A program made the position numbers and the translations under genes. This document shows, piece after piece, positions 1-6,963 of a stretch of 23,160 bases of DNA. The stretch lies in assembly GCA_035462845.1 (NCBI GenBank), contig DATHTV010000051.1, forward strand, positions 1-23,160. The letters run 5' to 3'. The first letter of the stretch is position 1. Each line of letters opens with the position of its first letter. Origin of the DNA: DASTQL01 sp035462845 (lineage in GTDB: Bacteria; Actinomycetota; Actinomycetes; Jiangellales; Jiangellaceae). The notes below the pieces were generated by a model. It was not told the origin of the DNA. It worked only from the letters and a program-made list of their open reading frames with translations, and did not search any database.

Positions 1-48
1 ATCAGGGAGGCCGCAAAGATCAAAGAGGATCGGTACGGAGGTCGGTGA
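1..48 (+). CDS. possible 3' end of an unidentified gene
   Basis: From base 1 the first frame reads IREAAKIKEDRYGGR and stops at TGA 46-48. The charged, lysine-rich tail is a plausible C-terminus, and a strong hairpin follows 10 bases later, as expected after a gene end. Only 15 residues are visible, so no family can be named and the frame could be chance. Codons such as AAA, GAT and GCA are less typical of this genome. Confidence 0.3.
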   Translation: MREAAKIKEDRYGGR

Positions 49-57
49 CCGGTGCAC

Positions 58-93
58 GAAGCCCTGCCGGTGCGGCTGCACCGGCAGGGCTTC
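58..93. terminator. perfect 16-bp hairpin, probable bidirectional terminator
   Basis: Arms 58-73 and 78-93 are perfect reverse complements (GAAGCCCTGCCGGTGC and its complement) around a 4-base GGCT loop. The hairpin sits between the possible plus-strand gene end at 48 and the minus-strand stop at 111, so it can serve both. It lacks a clear T tract, which is common for terminators in high-GC actinobacteria. Confidence 0.7.
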
Positions 94-110
94 ATGACCT
101 GGCTGGGCGT

Positions 111-1535
111 TCAGCCGACCGGGGAGAGCTCCTCCTCGCGCGCCGGCACGAGCACCGGGCGGTTGCTCCGGATGACCCCGAGCGGGTCGCGGCGGCGCTT
201 GATCTCGCGCAGCCGGGCCAGCTCCTCGGCGCCGATCGCCGACGACGGGTCCGACGACGGCAGGAAGTTGAAGAACTGCCGCCCCTCGGAGAACGGCGCC
301 ATCGCCGCCTCCATGGCCGACATCCGCTCGCGGATCGCGGGCACGATCTCCGGCACTGCGGGGATGCCGAGCAGGAAGAGCAGGTACTCGCCGTCCAGCC
401 GGGTGGTCACCCCCGCGCCATCCGCGGCCCGCCCGAGCGCGCCGCCGAGGTGGCGGATCCCGATCGCGGTGAGCGGTGACTGCGTCTCGGGCCCGGCCAC
501 GGCCAGGATCGACCAGATCGTGTGGTCGTCGAGGGTGTGCAGGATCCGGCCGCCCTCCATGGCCGGCGTCGGGTCGTCCGGCTCCTGGGCCAGCAGCCCG
601 ACCTCACCGACAGGCACCTCGCCGATCGTGTCCATCACCGGCGTGCCCAGCGCGCGGAACGGCGCCACCAGCATCTCGGCGACGACCTTCGGCCCGAGGT
701 AGGTGAAGTCGATCGCCACGAACGACTTGCCGCGGATCGGCTCGGGGACGTCCTCGACGGGCGGGAAGTTCAGCAGCCACGCCCAGGTGCTCAGCTCCTC
801 CGGCGCGCTGCGCGTCACCTCCGCGTACGTGCGGAGGACCTCGCCGGCCATCTCCTGCGGCCACATCAGCCGGCCGCCGTAGATGTAGGGCGCGTCGACC
901 AGGCCGATCTCCATGGCGGTGACGATGGCGAAGTCGCCGCCGCCTCCACGCAGCGCCCAGAAGAGGTCCGGGTCGGTCTCGGCGGTCACGCGGACGTGCT
1001 CGCCGTCGGCGCGCACGACCTCGAGGGCCTTGACGTGGTTGGCGGCCAGCCCGTACTTGCGGCCGAACCAGCTCAGGCCACCACCGAGGGTGTAGCCGAC
1101 GACGCTCGGGTCGCCGTTGCTGCCGGGGAGGCTGGACAGACCGGTGCCGGTCAGCGCCGCCTGCAGCTCGCGCACCTTGACGCCGGCGCCGACCCGCGCG
1201 GTACGGGTCGCGGTGTCGACCTCGATCCCGCCGAGCTGGCGCGTACGCAGGATGATCGTGCCGTCGAGGGCGTTCGTGCCAGCGTGACCGCTCGGCTGGG
1301 CGCCGACGCTGTAGCCGTGCTGCCGGGCGAAGCGGACGGTGGCGACGACGTCGTCGACGTCGGTCGCGTGGACGACCGCAGCCGGCCGCTGGTCGACGTG
1401 GAGGTTCCAGGCCCCGCGGACCTGGTCCCAGTCGGGGTCGGTCGCGGTGGCGACCCGGCCCCGGACCTGCGTCCGGAGCGCGGCGAACCCGTCGTGGTGG
1501 CTGCGACGCTCGTGCAGGCTCTGGGTGGTGGACAT
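111..1535 (-). CDS. FAD-binding PCMH/BBE-type oxidoreductase
   Basis: A 474-residue flavoprotein of the berberine-bridge-enzyme-like family, which oxidises alcohols, sugars or secondary metabolites using oxygen or another acceptor. The N-terminal FAD (PCMH) domain spans about residues 35-210. It holds the QPSGHAGTNALDG segment, where His84 matches the histidine that bonds covalently to FAD. The second motif, SNGDPSVVGYTLGGG, lacks the cysteine used for a second flavin bond in bicovalent members, so attachment is probably single. The C-terminal BBE segment (about 425-470) has the usual NFL block followed by an LxxIKRRxDP block. The frame stays open upstream to 1601, but the ATG at 1535 is preceded by AGGAG at 6-base spacing, so I chose it. 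There is no signal peptide. The substrate cannot be told from sequence. Confidence 0.9.
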   Translation of the reverse strand: MSTTQSLHERRSHHDGFAALRTQVRGRVATATDPDWDQVRGAWNLHVDQRPAAVVHATDVDDVVATVRFARQHGYSVGAQPSGHAGTNALDGTIILRTRQLGGIEVDTATRTARVGAGVKVRELQAALTGTGLSSLPGSNGDPSVVGYTLGGGLSWFGRKYGLAANHVKALEVVRADGEHVRVTAETDPDLFWALRGGGGDFAIVTAMEIGLVDAPYIYGGRLMWPQEMAGEVLRTYAEVTRSAPEELSTWAWLLNFPPVEDVPEPIRGKSFVAIDFTYLGPKVVAEMLVAPFRALGTPVMDTIGEVPVGEVGLLAQEPDDPTPAMEGGRILHTLDDHTIWSILAVAGPETQSPLTAIGIRHLGGALGRAADGAGVTTRLDGEYLLFLLGIPAVPEIVPAIRERMSAMEAAMAPFSEGRQFFNFLPSSDPSSAIGAEELARLREIKRRRDPLGVIRSNRPVLVPAREEELSPVG

Positions 1536-1541
1536 CGTGAG

Positions 1542-1546
1542 CTCCT
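1542..1546 (-). promoter_or_regulatory. ribosome binding site that fixes the oxidoreductase start
   Basis: On the minus strand AGGAG lies six bases before the ATG at 1535-1533. This supports the start MSTTQ over the longer open frame beginning at 1601. A short inverted repeat GGTCG-AGA-CGACC at 1564-1576 lies just upstream and could be an operator, but nothing else supports that. Confidence 0.7.
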
Positions 1547-1708
1547 GTCGTCCCGTGCTTGGTGGTCGAGACGACCGTGCTCCTGGCCACTTGACAGCCA
1601 CTTGTGCGCGGCTTGCAGGGCGAGCCGGCGGGCGCGCGACGGCTGGGCGTGCGATTTCGGGGCCCCGCAGGCGAGCGGCTACACTCGCCGACGGTCGTAC
1701 GCGGCCGG

Positions 1709-1781
1709 GCGCCCGTAGCTCAACGGATAGAGCATCTGACTACGGATCAGAAGGTTAGGGGTTCGAATCCCTTCGGGCGCG
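1709..1781 (+). tRNA. tRNA-Arg (anticodon ACG)
   Basis: A complete 73-base cloverleaf can be drawn. The acceptor stem GCGCCCG (1709-1715) pairs perfectly with CGGGCGC (1774-1780). The D stem is GCTC/GAGC, the anticodon stem is TCTGA (1735-1739)/TCAGA (1747-1751) with loop CTACGGA, and the T arm is AGGGG-TTCGAAT-CCCTT (1757-1773). The anticodon 1742-1744 is ACG, which reads arginine CGN codons after A34-to-inosine editing. The 3' CCA is not encoded. Decayed foreign-looking DNA begins directly downstream, as is usual where a tRNA has served as an integration site. Confidence 0.97.
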
Positions 1782-1843
1782 CTTCGTCCACCTTCAGCGA
1801 TGCATGATCGTTCCGCCTGTCTCAACTCTCCTGGCCCTCGCGC

Positions 1844-2118
1844 ATGAACGACTCGCAGGTCGAGGAGGAGTTCGCCGCTTCCTCGACGGGCGGTCCGACA
1901 TCCCGCTCTTCTTGAAGCTGCCGGAGTGGTTCTAGGTCCCCACCCCGCTCGGCAACTACAACCCCGACTGGGCATTCGACGAGTCGATGGTCGTCACCAA
2001 GGTGGTCGGCCGCTCGATGGAGCCCAGGATCCCCGACCGGGCGTACTGCGTGCTCTGGCGGATCGGCGCGGGCAGCCGTCAGGGCAAGACCGTGCCTCCC
2101 CGTTCTTGGCCCCGCTGA
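1844..2118 (+). pseudogene. relic of a restriction-helicase C-terminus joined to an S24/LexA-like peptidase segment
   Basis: ATG at 1844 opens MNDSQVEEEFA, then the homology moves to the next frame as RFLDGRSDIPLFLKLPEWF. The two reads join if one C near 1876 was lost (GCC CGC became GCCGC). A TAG at 1933-1935 then interrupts the frame, and VPTPLGNYNPDWAF continues after it. From memory of the families, these blocks match the conserved C-terminus of type III restriction (Res) helicases, including the NYNPDW motif. In the same frame the sequence runs into VVGRSMEPRIPD and AGSRQGKTV, typical of the S24/LexA peptidase fold with its SM nucleophile motif. It then loses sense and stops at 2116-2118. 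At least one deletion, one nonsense change and a truncation make this a clear relic. Confidence 0.65.
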
Positions 2119-2379
2119 TCGAGCCAAGGAAACGACAAGGCCCTGCTGGGCATCGTCCTCGGCGTCCTGACGTCACGATCGTCGGCGAGGTGCAACACAT
2201 GGCCGGCATCCGGTCGAACGTCGCGGTCCGGCAGGCCGGCATGGTCACCATGGGGTTCAACCTCCTCCTCGCGCTGATCGCCATCGTCTCGATCACGACA
2301 CCATCCCGACGGGCGAGAAGTGCTACGACTGTCGGGCGTTCGCTGAGTTCACGACCGGCGCCGGTGACACACTCGCGGG
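2119..2379. other. decayed intergenic stretch, no intact gene
   Basis: About 260 bases hold coding-like scraps without a usable whole frame. One reads GNDKALLGIVLGVL near 2130-2170. Another frame carries a hydrophobic stretch, MGFNLLLALIAIVSI, near 2250-2295, possibly from a membrane protein. A third scrap, EKCYDCRAFAEFTTGAGD, lies near 2315-2368. I do not recognise a source protein. The stretch is best read as more of the relic region between the tRNA and the channel gene. A stop codon (TGA 2365-2367) lies just before the channel ATG. Confidence 0.5.
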
Positions 2380-3708
2380 ATGGCGACGGCTGGTCCCGCT
2401 GGTCCAGGTGACATCGACCGCAAGGACCTGCTGCGGGTCAGCGGGGCGTCGGCGCTGGTCGCGCTGCCGATCTCCCTGGTCGCCTTCGGCTTCCTGGGGC
2501 TCGTGGACCTGGTGCAGCGCTGGGTGTGGGAGACCGCGCCGGCCGAGTTGGGCTTCGACACGGCACCGTGGTGGTGGCCGATCCCCTGGCTGCTGGTGGC
2601 AGGGCTGCTCGTCTCGTCCGCGATCGTGCTGCTCCCCGGCCGTGGCGGTCACGTGCCCGCGAACGGCACTGGCGCCGGCATCACCCCGCCCTCCTCTGTC
2701 CCAGGCGTCTTCCTCGCGGCCCTGGCGGGGTTGCCGCTCGGCGTGGTCCTCGGCCCGGAGGCGCCGCTGATCGCGATGGGCACCGGACTCGCCGTCTGGT
2801 TGTCCCGCCTGGCCCGGCTGTCCCCTCACGGCCGCCTCGAGGCGCTGATCGGGACGGCCGGCGCGGCTGCCGCGATCTCCATCGTCCTCGGTGACCCGCT
2901 CACGGCCGTGATCTTCCTCGCCGAGGCCGTCGCCATCGCCGGTGGACCCGTGATCGCGGCCACCATCCCCGCACTCCTCGGCGTGGGTGTCGGTGCCCTG
3001 ATGTTCTCCGGCCTGGGGGACACGCCGGGCGTGCGGGCGCAGTCGCTCCAGCTCGTGGAGCTGGCGTCCGTGCCGGCGCCTGGCATCGGCGACCTGCTCT
3101 GGGCGGTCCCGGTGGGGGTCGTCGCTGCCGCCGTCATGACCGTGGTCTTCACCGCCGGGCGTCGAGTGGCCGACCGCCTCGATCCGATGAGACCCGGCCG
3201 GCTCGTCGTGGCCACCATGACCGTCGGCGTGGGCGTCGCGCTCTGCGCCTCGGCGTACGCGCTGATCACCGGGCGCAGCGCCGTCGACGTCGCGTCGTCG
3301 GGCACCGCCACCCTGGAGGCGATCACCAGTGACACGACGGCGTGGGGCACTGGTGCCCTCGTCGCGCTGATCGGGTTCAAGGGACTGGCGTACGCGCTGT
3401 CGCTTGGCGCGTTCCGCGGCGGCCCGATCTTTCCGTCGATCATGCTCGGCGGAGCTCTCGGCGTGCTGATCGCTCCGCTTCCCGGTCTCGGGGTGGCCGG
3501 CGGTCTCGCCGTCGGCATGGCCGCCTTCGCCGCCGCCGGGATGCGGATGCCGCTCAGCTCGGTGGCGCTGACGCTGCTGCTGTTCGGCCCCAACGCCACC
3601 GAGGTCTTCCCCGAGGTGGCGATCGCAGCGGTGACCGCCTTCGCCGTACGCGTCGCCCTCGACAGGCGGAAGGCGGCGACGGAGACGGAGACGGTCAGAC
3701 CGGAGTGA
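2380..3708 (+). CDS. ClC-family chloride channel / proton-chloride antiporter
   Basis: A 442-residue, very hydrophobic protein with about ten or more membrane segments, the usual size of a bacterial ClC without C-terminal CBS domains. The GPEAPLIAMG segment carries Glu127 at the position of the gating glutamate in the ClC GxEGP motif (the second Gly is Ala here). FRGGPIFPS (residues 345-353) matches the late GxFxP chloride-binding motif. The first selectivity motif (GSGIP in E. coli) is diverged, reading NGTGAGITPP. Such proteins exchange chloride and protons across the inner membrane. The ATG at 2380 follows an in-frame TGA closely and has only a weak GGG ribosome site. The 3' end overlaps the convergent gene at 3695 by 14 bases. 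Whether it is a channel or an exchanger cannot be settled by eye. Confidence 0.93.
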   Translation: MATAGPAGPGDIDRKDLLRVSGASALVALPISLVAFGFLGLVDLVQRWVWETAPAELGFDTAPWWWPIPWLLVAGLLVSSAIVLLPGRGGHVPANGTGAGITPPSSVPGVFLAALAGLPLGVVLGPEAPLIAMGTGLAVWLSRLARLSPHGRLEALIGTAGAAAAISIVLGDPLTAVIFLAEAVAIAGGPVIAATIPALLGVGVGALMFSGLGDTPGVRAQSLQLVELASVPAPGIGDLLWAVPVGVVAAAVMTVVFTAGRRVADRLDPMRPGRLVVATMTVGVGVALCASAYALITGRSAVDVASSGTATLEAITSDTTAWGTGALVALIGFKGLAYALSLGAFRGGPIFPSIMLGGALGVLIAPLPGLGVAGGLAVGMAAFAAAGMRMPLSSVALTLLLFGPNATEVFPEVAIAAVTAFAVRVALDRRKAATETETVRPE

Positions 3709-5857
3709 CGCCGGCCCGGGCCAGCACGTTGTGCATGAGCTGCTGGATGACCCCGTCCACCACCAGGCTGCCGCCGAAGGTCAACGACCCCACCGAGAAG
3801 ACGAAGCCGCCGCCGGGGTGGTCGTAGTAGGTGATGTCGCCGCCCGGTCCCAGCCCGTCGTGCACACCGGTGGCGAGAATCGTGAGCCCGTCCGGCAGTC
3901 CCGAGCCCGGTACGGTGGCCGGCTCGTCCATGGCGCAGTTCCAGGGGATCGAGATCGCGCCGATGCCGTTGGCCGTGTCGATCTCCCACGCGCTGGCCTT
4001 GCCGTTGCCGAAGCCGGTGTTCAGCCCGGTGTGGCCGAACGTGGAGCCGTTCACCACCCCCGTACCGTCGAAGAGGTCGTGGCCGGCGTCCACGACCGCG
4101 TACGGCGAACCGAGGACGGAGCAGCGCTCCGTCGCCACGCCGAGAACCGCCCGCTCGGGTCGAAGCGGCTGGCGCACCCGGAACAGCGCGTCGACCCGCG
4201 GGCCGCCCTCGACGCCCATCCGGAACACCACGGCGCGCTGCTGCGCGTCGTAGTCGCCGCTCTCGAACAGCCCGTTCCCGCCCAGGTAGGCGAGGCTCCC
4301 CCCGGCGTCCAGGTAGGCGAGCAGGTTGTCGTACATCTCGACGGTCCAGTACTCGGGGTGCGTCCCCACCACGAGGAGCCGGTACTGGGACGCATCACAG
4401 CCGTTCTCGTGGAAGTCGAGGTCCGTGTAGACGTCCGGGCGGTAGCCGGCGCTCTCGAGCCAGCCGTGGATCCACAGCTCGCCACGGGTCAGGTGGTAGT
4501 CCGTCTGCGGAGCGGCGCCGGGGTTGGGCCGCATGAAGCTGGCTCGCGCGAGGCCGCTGTACTTCGAGTGCCCGCCCCACCCGTTGTAGGCCAGCCAGGT
4601 GTTCACGTTGGCCAGCAGGGCGACCTCGGATCGCTCAGCGGCGCTCGGCTTGACGACGAAGGTGATGTCCGCCGTGTCACCGGAGGCGTCGGCGCACGAG
4701 GCGGAGTAGATACCCGGCCGCCACGTGTCGGGGACGACGACGCCGAAGGTCTCGTCCCAGCCGCACCCGGTGCTCCAGGGGGTCGGCGCCAGTGGCTGCG
4801 TCGGCGAGTCGAAGTCTTCCTGGTGGACGGTGACCGAGTCCACGGCGGTGGACGTGGAGGTGTGCCGCCTGATGGTCGCCGTGGCGGCCCCGCCTCCCGA
4901 CGTCATGAAGGAGACATGCTCTCCGGGGGCGGCCGACAGCGGCCAGCAGTAGCCCTCGATCGGCCGGACGCTCGACCGCCAGAGGCGCAGCTCGCCGGTG
5001 CTCGGCAGGTAGCCGACGAGGTCGACCCAGAGGTCTGCGTCGAAGACACCGGCGACGAACTGCCACCCGGCGGCGGGCGACGTGCTCGCCCACTGCTCGA
5101 ACTGGAGGGTGGTGCCGTCGTCGGTCGCCACCCAGAGACTCCCGTTGATCGGGTGGTACGCGAACAGGTCGGACTTGGCGCGTCCGGTGAAGTAGCCAGC
5201 ACCGAGCTGCCACCCCGCGGCCGGCAGCACGAAGCGACGGCGCTGGAGGTGGAAGCTGCTGCCGGAGTTCTCCCCGACCCAGATGCTGCCGTCGCTGGGG
5301 TCGTACCCCACCACGTCGGACCGGCCGGTGCCGGTGATGTCGGCGACGACGAACTGCCACACGCCGGTCGTCGCCACGGTGCCCCACTGCTGGAACTCGA
5401 AGCCCGGCCCGGTGTTCCGGCCGACCCAGAGCGTGCCGTTGCCCTCGTGGTAGGCGAACAGGTCCGCCTTGGGCCCGCCCGTGAAGGCGCCGACCCCGAA
5501 GTGCCACCCGGTCGCCGGCTGCACCGCCCCCCACTGCCGCAGCTGGAAGCTGGTCCCCAGGTTCTCCCCGACCCAGATGCTGCCGTTGCCGGGGTGGTGA
5601 CCGACGACGTCGTCGAGGCCGGACCCGGTGAAGTCGCCCACGTGGAACCGCCAGCCGCTCGCCGGCGACACCGTGGCACGGTGCTGGAACGTGAAGCCCG
5701 TCCCGGTGTTGGTGCCGACCCACAGGCTGCCGTTGCTGGGGTGGTAGGCGAACAGGTCCGCCCTCGTGCCCCCGGTCAACGTGCCGGCTCCGAGCTGCCA
5801 TCCGGACGCGGGGTTGAGCCCGCCCCAGCCGGTGGAGGTGAAGACGCGATCGCCCAT
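3695..5857 (-). CDS. six-repeat protein with C-terminal N,N-dimethylformamidase-beta-like domain
   Basis: A 720-residue protein in two parts. Residues 17-310 are six repeats of 49 residues with cores such as ADLFAYHPSNGSLWVG and DDVVGHHPGNGSIWVG, resembling FG-GAP/VCBS-like propeller repeats. After a beta-rich linker, residues about 415-720 match the large-subunit domain of the N,N-dimethylformamidase family. Supporting blocks are LLANVNTWLAYNGWGG, VVGTHPEYWTVEM (usually GHDEYW in the family) and DAGGSLAYLGGNG. The catalytic capacity is unknown, since many relatives are uncharacterised. The frame is open upstream to 6187, but coding character begins at MGDRV (5857). No signal peptide is seen, which is odd for such repeats, and residues 1-16 look like the tail of a further repeat, so the 5' end may be truncated or misread. 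The ribosome site is weak (GGGGCG). The 3' end overlaps the channel gene. Confidence 0.8.
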   Translation of the reverse strand: MGDRVFTSTGWGGLNPASGWQLGAGTLTGGTRADLFAYHPSNGSLWVGTNTGTGFTFQHRATVSPASGWRFHVGDFTGSGLDDVVGHHPGNGSIWVGENLGTSFQLRQWGAVQPATGWHFGVGAFTGGPKADLFAYHEGNGTLWVGRNTGPGFEFQQWGTVATTGVWQFVVADITGTGRSDVVGYDPSDGSIWVGENSGSSFHLQRRRFVLPAAGWQLGAGYFTGRAKSDLFAYHPINGSLWVATDDGTTLQFEQWASTSPAAGWQFVAGVFDADLWVDLVGYLPSTGELRLWRSSVRPIEGYCWPLSAAPGEHVSFMTSGGGAATATIRRHTSTSTAVDSVTVHQEDFDSPTQPLAPTPWSTGCGWDETFGVVVPDTWRPGIYSASCADASGDTADITFVVKPSAAERSEVALLANVNTWLAYNGWGGHSKYSGLARASFMRPNPGAAPQTDYHLTRGELWIHGWLESAGYRPDVYTDLDFHENGCDASQYRLLVVGTHPEYWTVEMYDNLLAYLDAGGSLAYLGGNGLFESGDYDAQQRAVVFRMGVEGGPRVDALFRVRQPLRPERAVLGVATERCSVLGSPYAVVDAGHDLFDGTGVVNGSTFGHTGLNTGFGNGKASAWEIDTANGIGAISIPWNCAMDEPATVPGSGLPDGLTILATGVHDGLGPGGDITYYDHPGGGFVFSVGSLTFGGSLVVDGVIQQLMHNVLARAGVTPV
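4928..5809 (-). repeat. six tandem 147-bp (49-residue) coding repeats in A-B alternation
   Basis: Units begin at protein residues 17, 66, 115, 164, 213 and 262, with identical 49-residue length. Odd units share the core ADLFAYH or SDLFAYH with NGSLWVG or NGTLWVG. Even units share DVVGHHP, DVVGYDP or DLVGYLP, with GSIWVGEN in the first two. The true repeat is therefore a 98-residue pair present three times. The last unit is the most diverged and lacks the WVG core. Confidence 0.85.
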
Positions 5858-5907
5858 CGCACGCCCCGATCCGTTGCGTGCCGGCAGCCCCGAGCGACCG
5901 GCATCCC

Positions 5908-5913
5908 ACCCTA
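5908..5913 (-). promoter_or_regulatory. candidate -10 element for the repeat/DMFA-like gene
   Basis: The minus strand reads TAGGGT here, a fair actinobacterial -10 (TANNNT), which would give a leader of roughly 45 bases before the ATG at 5857. No convincing -35 hexamer lies 17-18 bases upstream, so this is tentative. Confidence 0.25.
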
Positions 5914-5990
5914 CTGCGGGGTTAGCGGCGCGACCATGACGAGAATCGGGCTCCGGGACGCCGGCCGGGGGTGATCGCTGTGGCACCTGG

Positions 5991-6104
5991 GTGGCGGTAC
6001 GTGGGACGTGGGCGCCACGCCGATCTTGAGTCGTGACGGGGCGCGGGGCCCAGTGATCGCCGGGGTGGCGGTAGGCGGGACGGGGCCGCCACGCCGATCT
6101 TGAG
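5991..6104. repeat. pair of 40-bp direct repeats in a divergent promoter region
   Basis: Copy 1 (5991-6030) and copy 2 (6065-6104) have the same length and differ at 4 of 40 positions. Both begin GTGGCGGTA and end GCCACGCCGATCTTGAG. The match extends leftward as GTGATCGC before each copy, with different spacing. They lie between the start of the minus-strand repeat protein and the plus-strand small secreted protein, so they are candidate regulatory duplications. I see no gene in this roughly 330-base gap. Confidence 0.8.
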
Positions 6105-6137
6105 CCAACTTTGAGGGTGCGCTGAGGCGCGCGTGAG
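6101..6137 (+). promoter_or_regulatory. four TGAG boxes at exact 11-bp period, candidate response-regulator site
   Basis: TGAG occurs at 6101-6104, 6112-6115, 6123-6126 and 6134-6137, each exactly 11 bases apart, placing the boxes on one face of the helix. OmpR/PhoB-type regulators bind tandem direct repeats of about 11 bp. The array ends about 49 bases before the ATG at 6186, a fitting place for activation. A further TGAG ends the first 40-bp repeat at 6027-6030. The regulator is unknown, and no intact one is encoded in the window. Confidence 0.5.
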
Positions 6138-6185
6138 CCGGCGGCGAGCACTGTGAAGACCTCAGCACACGACCAGGAGGTCATC

Positions 6186-6423
6186 ATGAACAGCCGCCGT
6201 ACAGCCGTCCTCGCCGCCTCGGGTGCCGCTGCCGTCCTTCTCGCCGCCGGCCTCGTGGCTCAGGCCGTCGGGGGGAGACGATTCGCCGTCCCCCTCGCCC
6301 GCGGTCTCCAGCAGCGACGACAACGGTGGTGAGCTGGACCGGGACCTGCGGTTCGAGCCGGGTGACGACCGCGACGTCAACGGCAGCGGGATGACCGCCT
6401 CAGGGTCGTACGACGACGACTGA
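6186..6423 (+). pseudogene. small secreted acidic protein, frameshifted at a G6 run
   Basis: A perfect AGGAGG (6175-6180) lies five bases before ATG 6186. The first frame gives a signal peptide, MNSRRTAVLAASGAAAVLLA then AGLVAQA, but after GGGGGG it turns into arginine-rich nonsense and stops near 6330. The +1 frame from that run gives GGDDSPSPSPAVSSSDDNGG and continues acidic to SGSYDDD with stop at 6421-6423. Removing one G joins the two into a sensible exported protein of about 78 residues: signal peptide, Ser/Pro linker, Asp-rich tail. The extra G may be a sequencing error, a true null mutation or slippage control. The Asp-rich tail might bind cations, but I recognise no family. The TGAG array just upstream suggests regulation by a two-component system. 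Confidence 0.6.
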
Positions 6424-6488
6424 CCCGCGCCGTCCACCCACCAGATTCGGAGAACCCGATGAACGCTGACGGCCGACTCCCCTGGTCG

Positions 6489-6963
6489 TCAGTGCGGGGA
6501 GCTGCGGAGCTCGACCCCGACGAGCGCCCCCCAGGCGCGATGTGCCGGTGACCAGGTCCCCCCACCTGCCAGAGCAGTCCGCCGCGCGATGTCGAGACCG
6601 AGCCCGGTCGACCCCGACCCGCTGCTTCCCCGCTCGACGACGGCCCCGGGCCCCAGCCCGGGGCCGTCGTCCCCCACGGTCACCCGTGCGATCGAACCGC
6701 CTACAGCCACTGCGACCTCGATGGCTCAGCAACTGCCCGTGGGCGAACGCGTTGTCCAGCAGGGCGTCTAGGACGTCGGAGAGCTCCGCAGCGTCGACCG
6801 GCACCGGTGCCGGTCCGTCGGCCGCCAACACGAGGGTCACCCCCTGGTCCTCCGCGAGCGGGGCGAGGCCGAGGTCGACGTCCGGGGCAGCTGCGTGGGT
6901 GGCATCCTGTCGTTCGTGGTGGAGCGGGACTGACCGCGCCAGCGTGGCGACCTCGCACCTCGC
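6489..6963 (-). pseudogene. truncated, frameshifted sensor histidine kinase relic
   Basis: Only the catalytic ATPase half remains. From 6963 the frame reads CEVATLARSVPLHHERQD and later DLGLAPLAEDQGVTLVLAAD, then ELSDVLDALLDNAFAHG, which is the N box. Near 6730 the frame changes, and IEVAVAVGGSIARVTVGDDG continues with the G1 box (DDGPGLG), GSTGLGLDIARRTALAGGG (G2 box) and the end VELRSSPH. The sensor part, the membrane segments and the phospho-accepting histidine are missing. The fragment starts directly after the stop of the YrhK-like gene, in the same frame. It is probably the remains of a two-component system that once served the neighbouring secreted-protein promoter; that link is inference. 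Confidence 0.75.
6636..6671. repeat. perfect 15-bp inverted repeat with 6-base loop
   Basis: Arms 6636-6650 (GACGACGGCCCCGGG) and 6657-6671 are exact reverse complements around CCCCAG. The hairpin lies inside the kinase relic, where it encodes the DDGPG-LGPGAVV region of the G1 box. Part of the symmetry may come from Gly/Pro codons, but a perfect 15-bp stem is unusual there. It could act as a terminator-like structure. Confidence 0.7.

Noticed and set aside
1604..1975. Open frames across the tRNA giving peptides such as RAPVAQRIEHLTTDQ or APEGIRTPNLLIRSQ
   Set aside because: These are translations of the tRNA itself, well known as spurious proteins.
1783..2379. Second copy of the tRNA 3' end as an attachment site
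   Set aside because: I found no TTCGAATCCCTTCGGGCGC-like copy downstream by eye, so island boundaries cannot be claimed.
4928..5809. CRISPR-like regular repeat
   Set aside because: The 147-bp periodicity is coding, with conserved protein motifs and no short identical repeats with spacers.
3731..5974. 747-residue plus-strand open frame opposite the repeat/DMFase-like protein
   Set aside because: Its apparent repeats merely mirror the 147-bp coding repeats of the true minus-strand gene.
6459..6551. Small plus-strand frame MNADGRLPWSSVRGAAELDP with a GGAGA-like site
   Set aside because: It overlaps the antisense of the kinase relic's recognisable C-terminus and has no family features.
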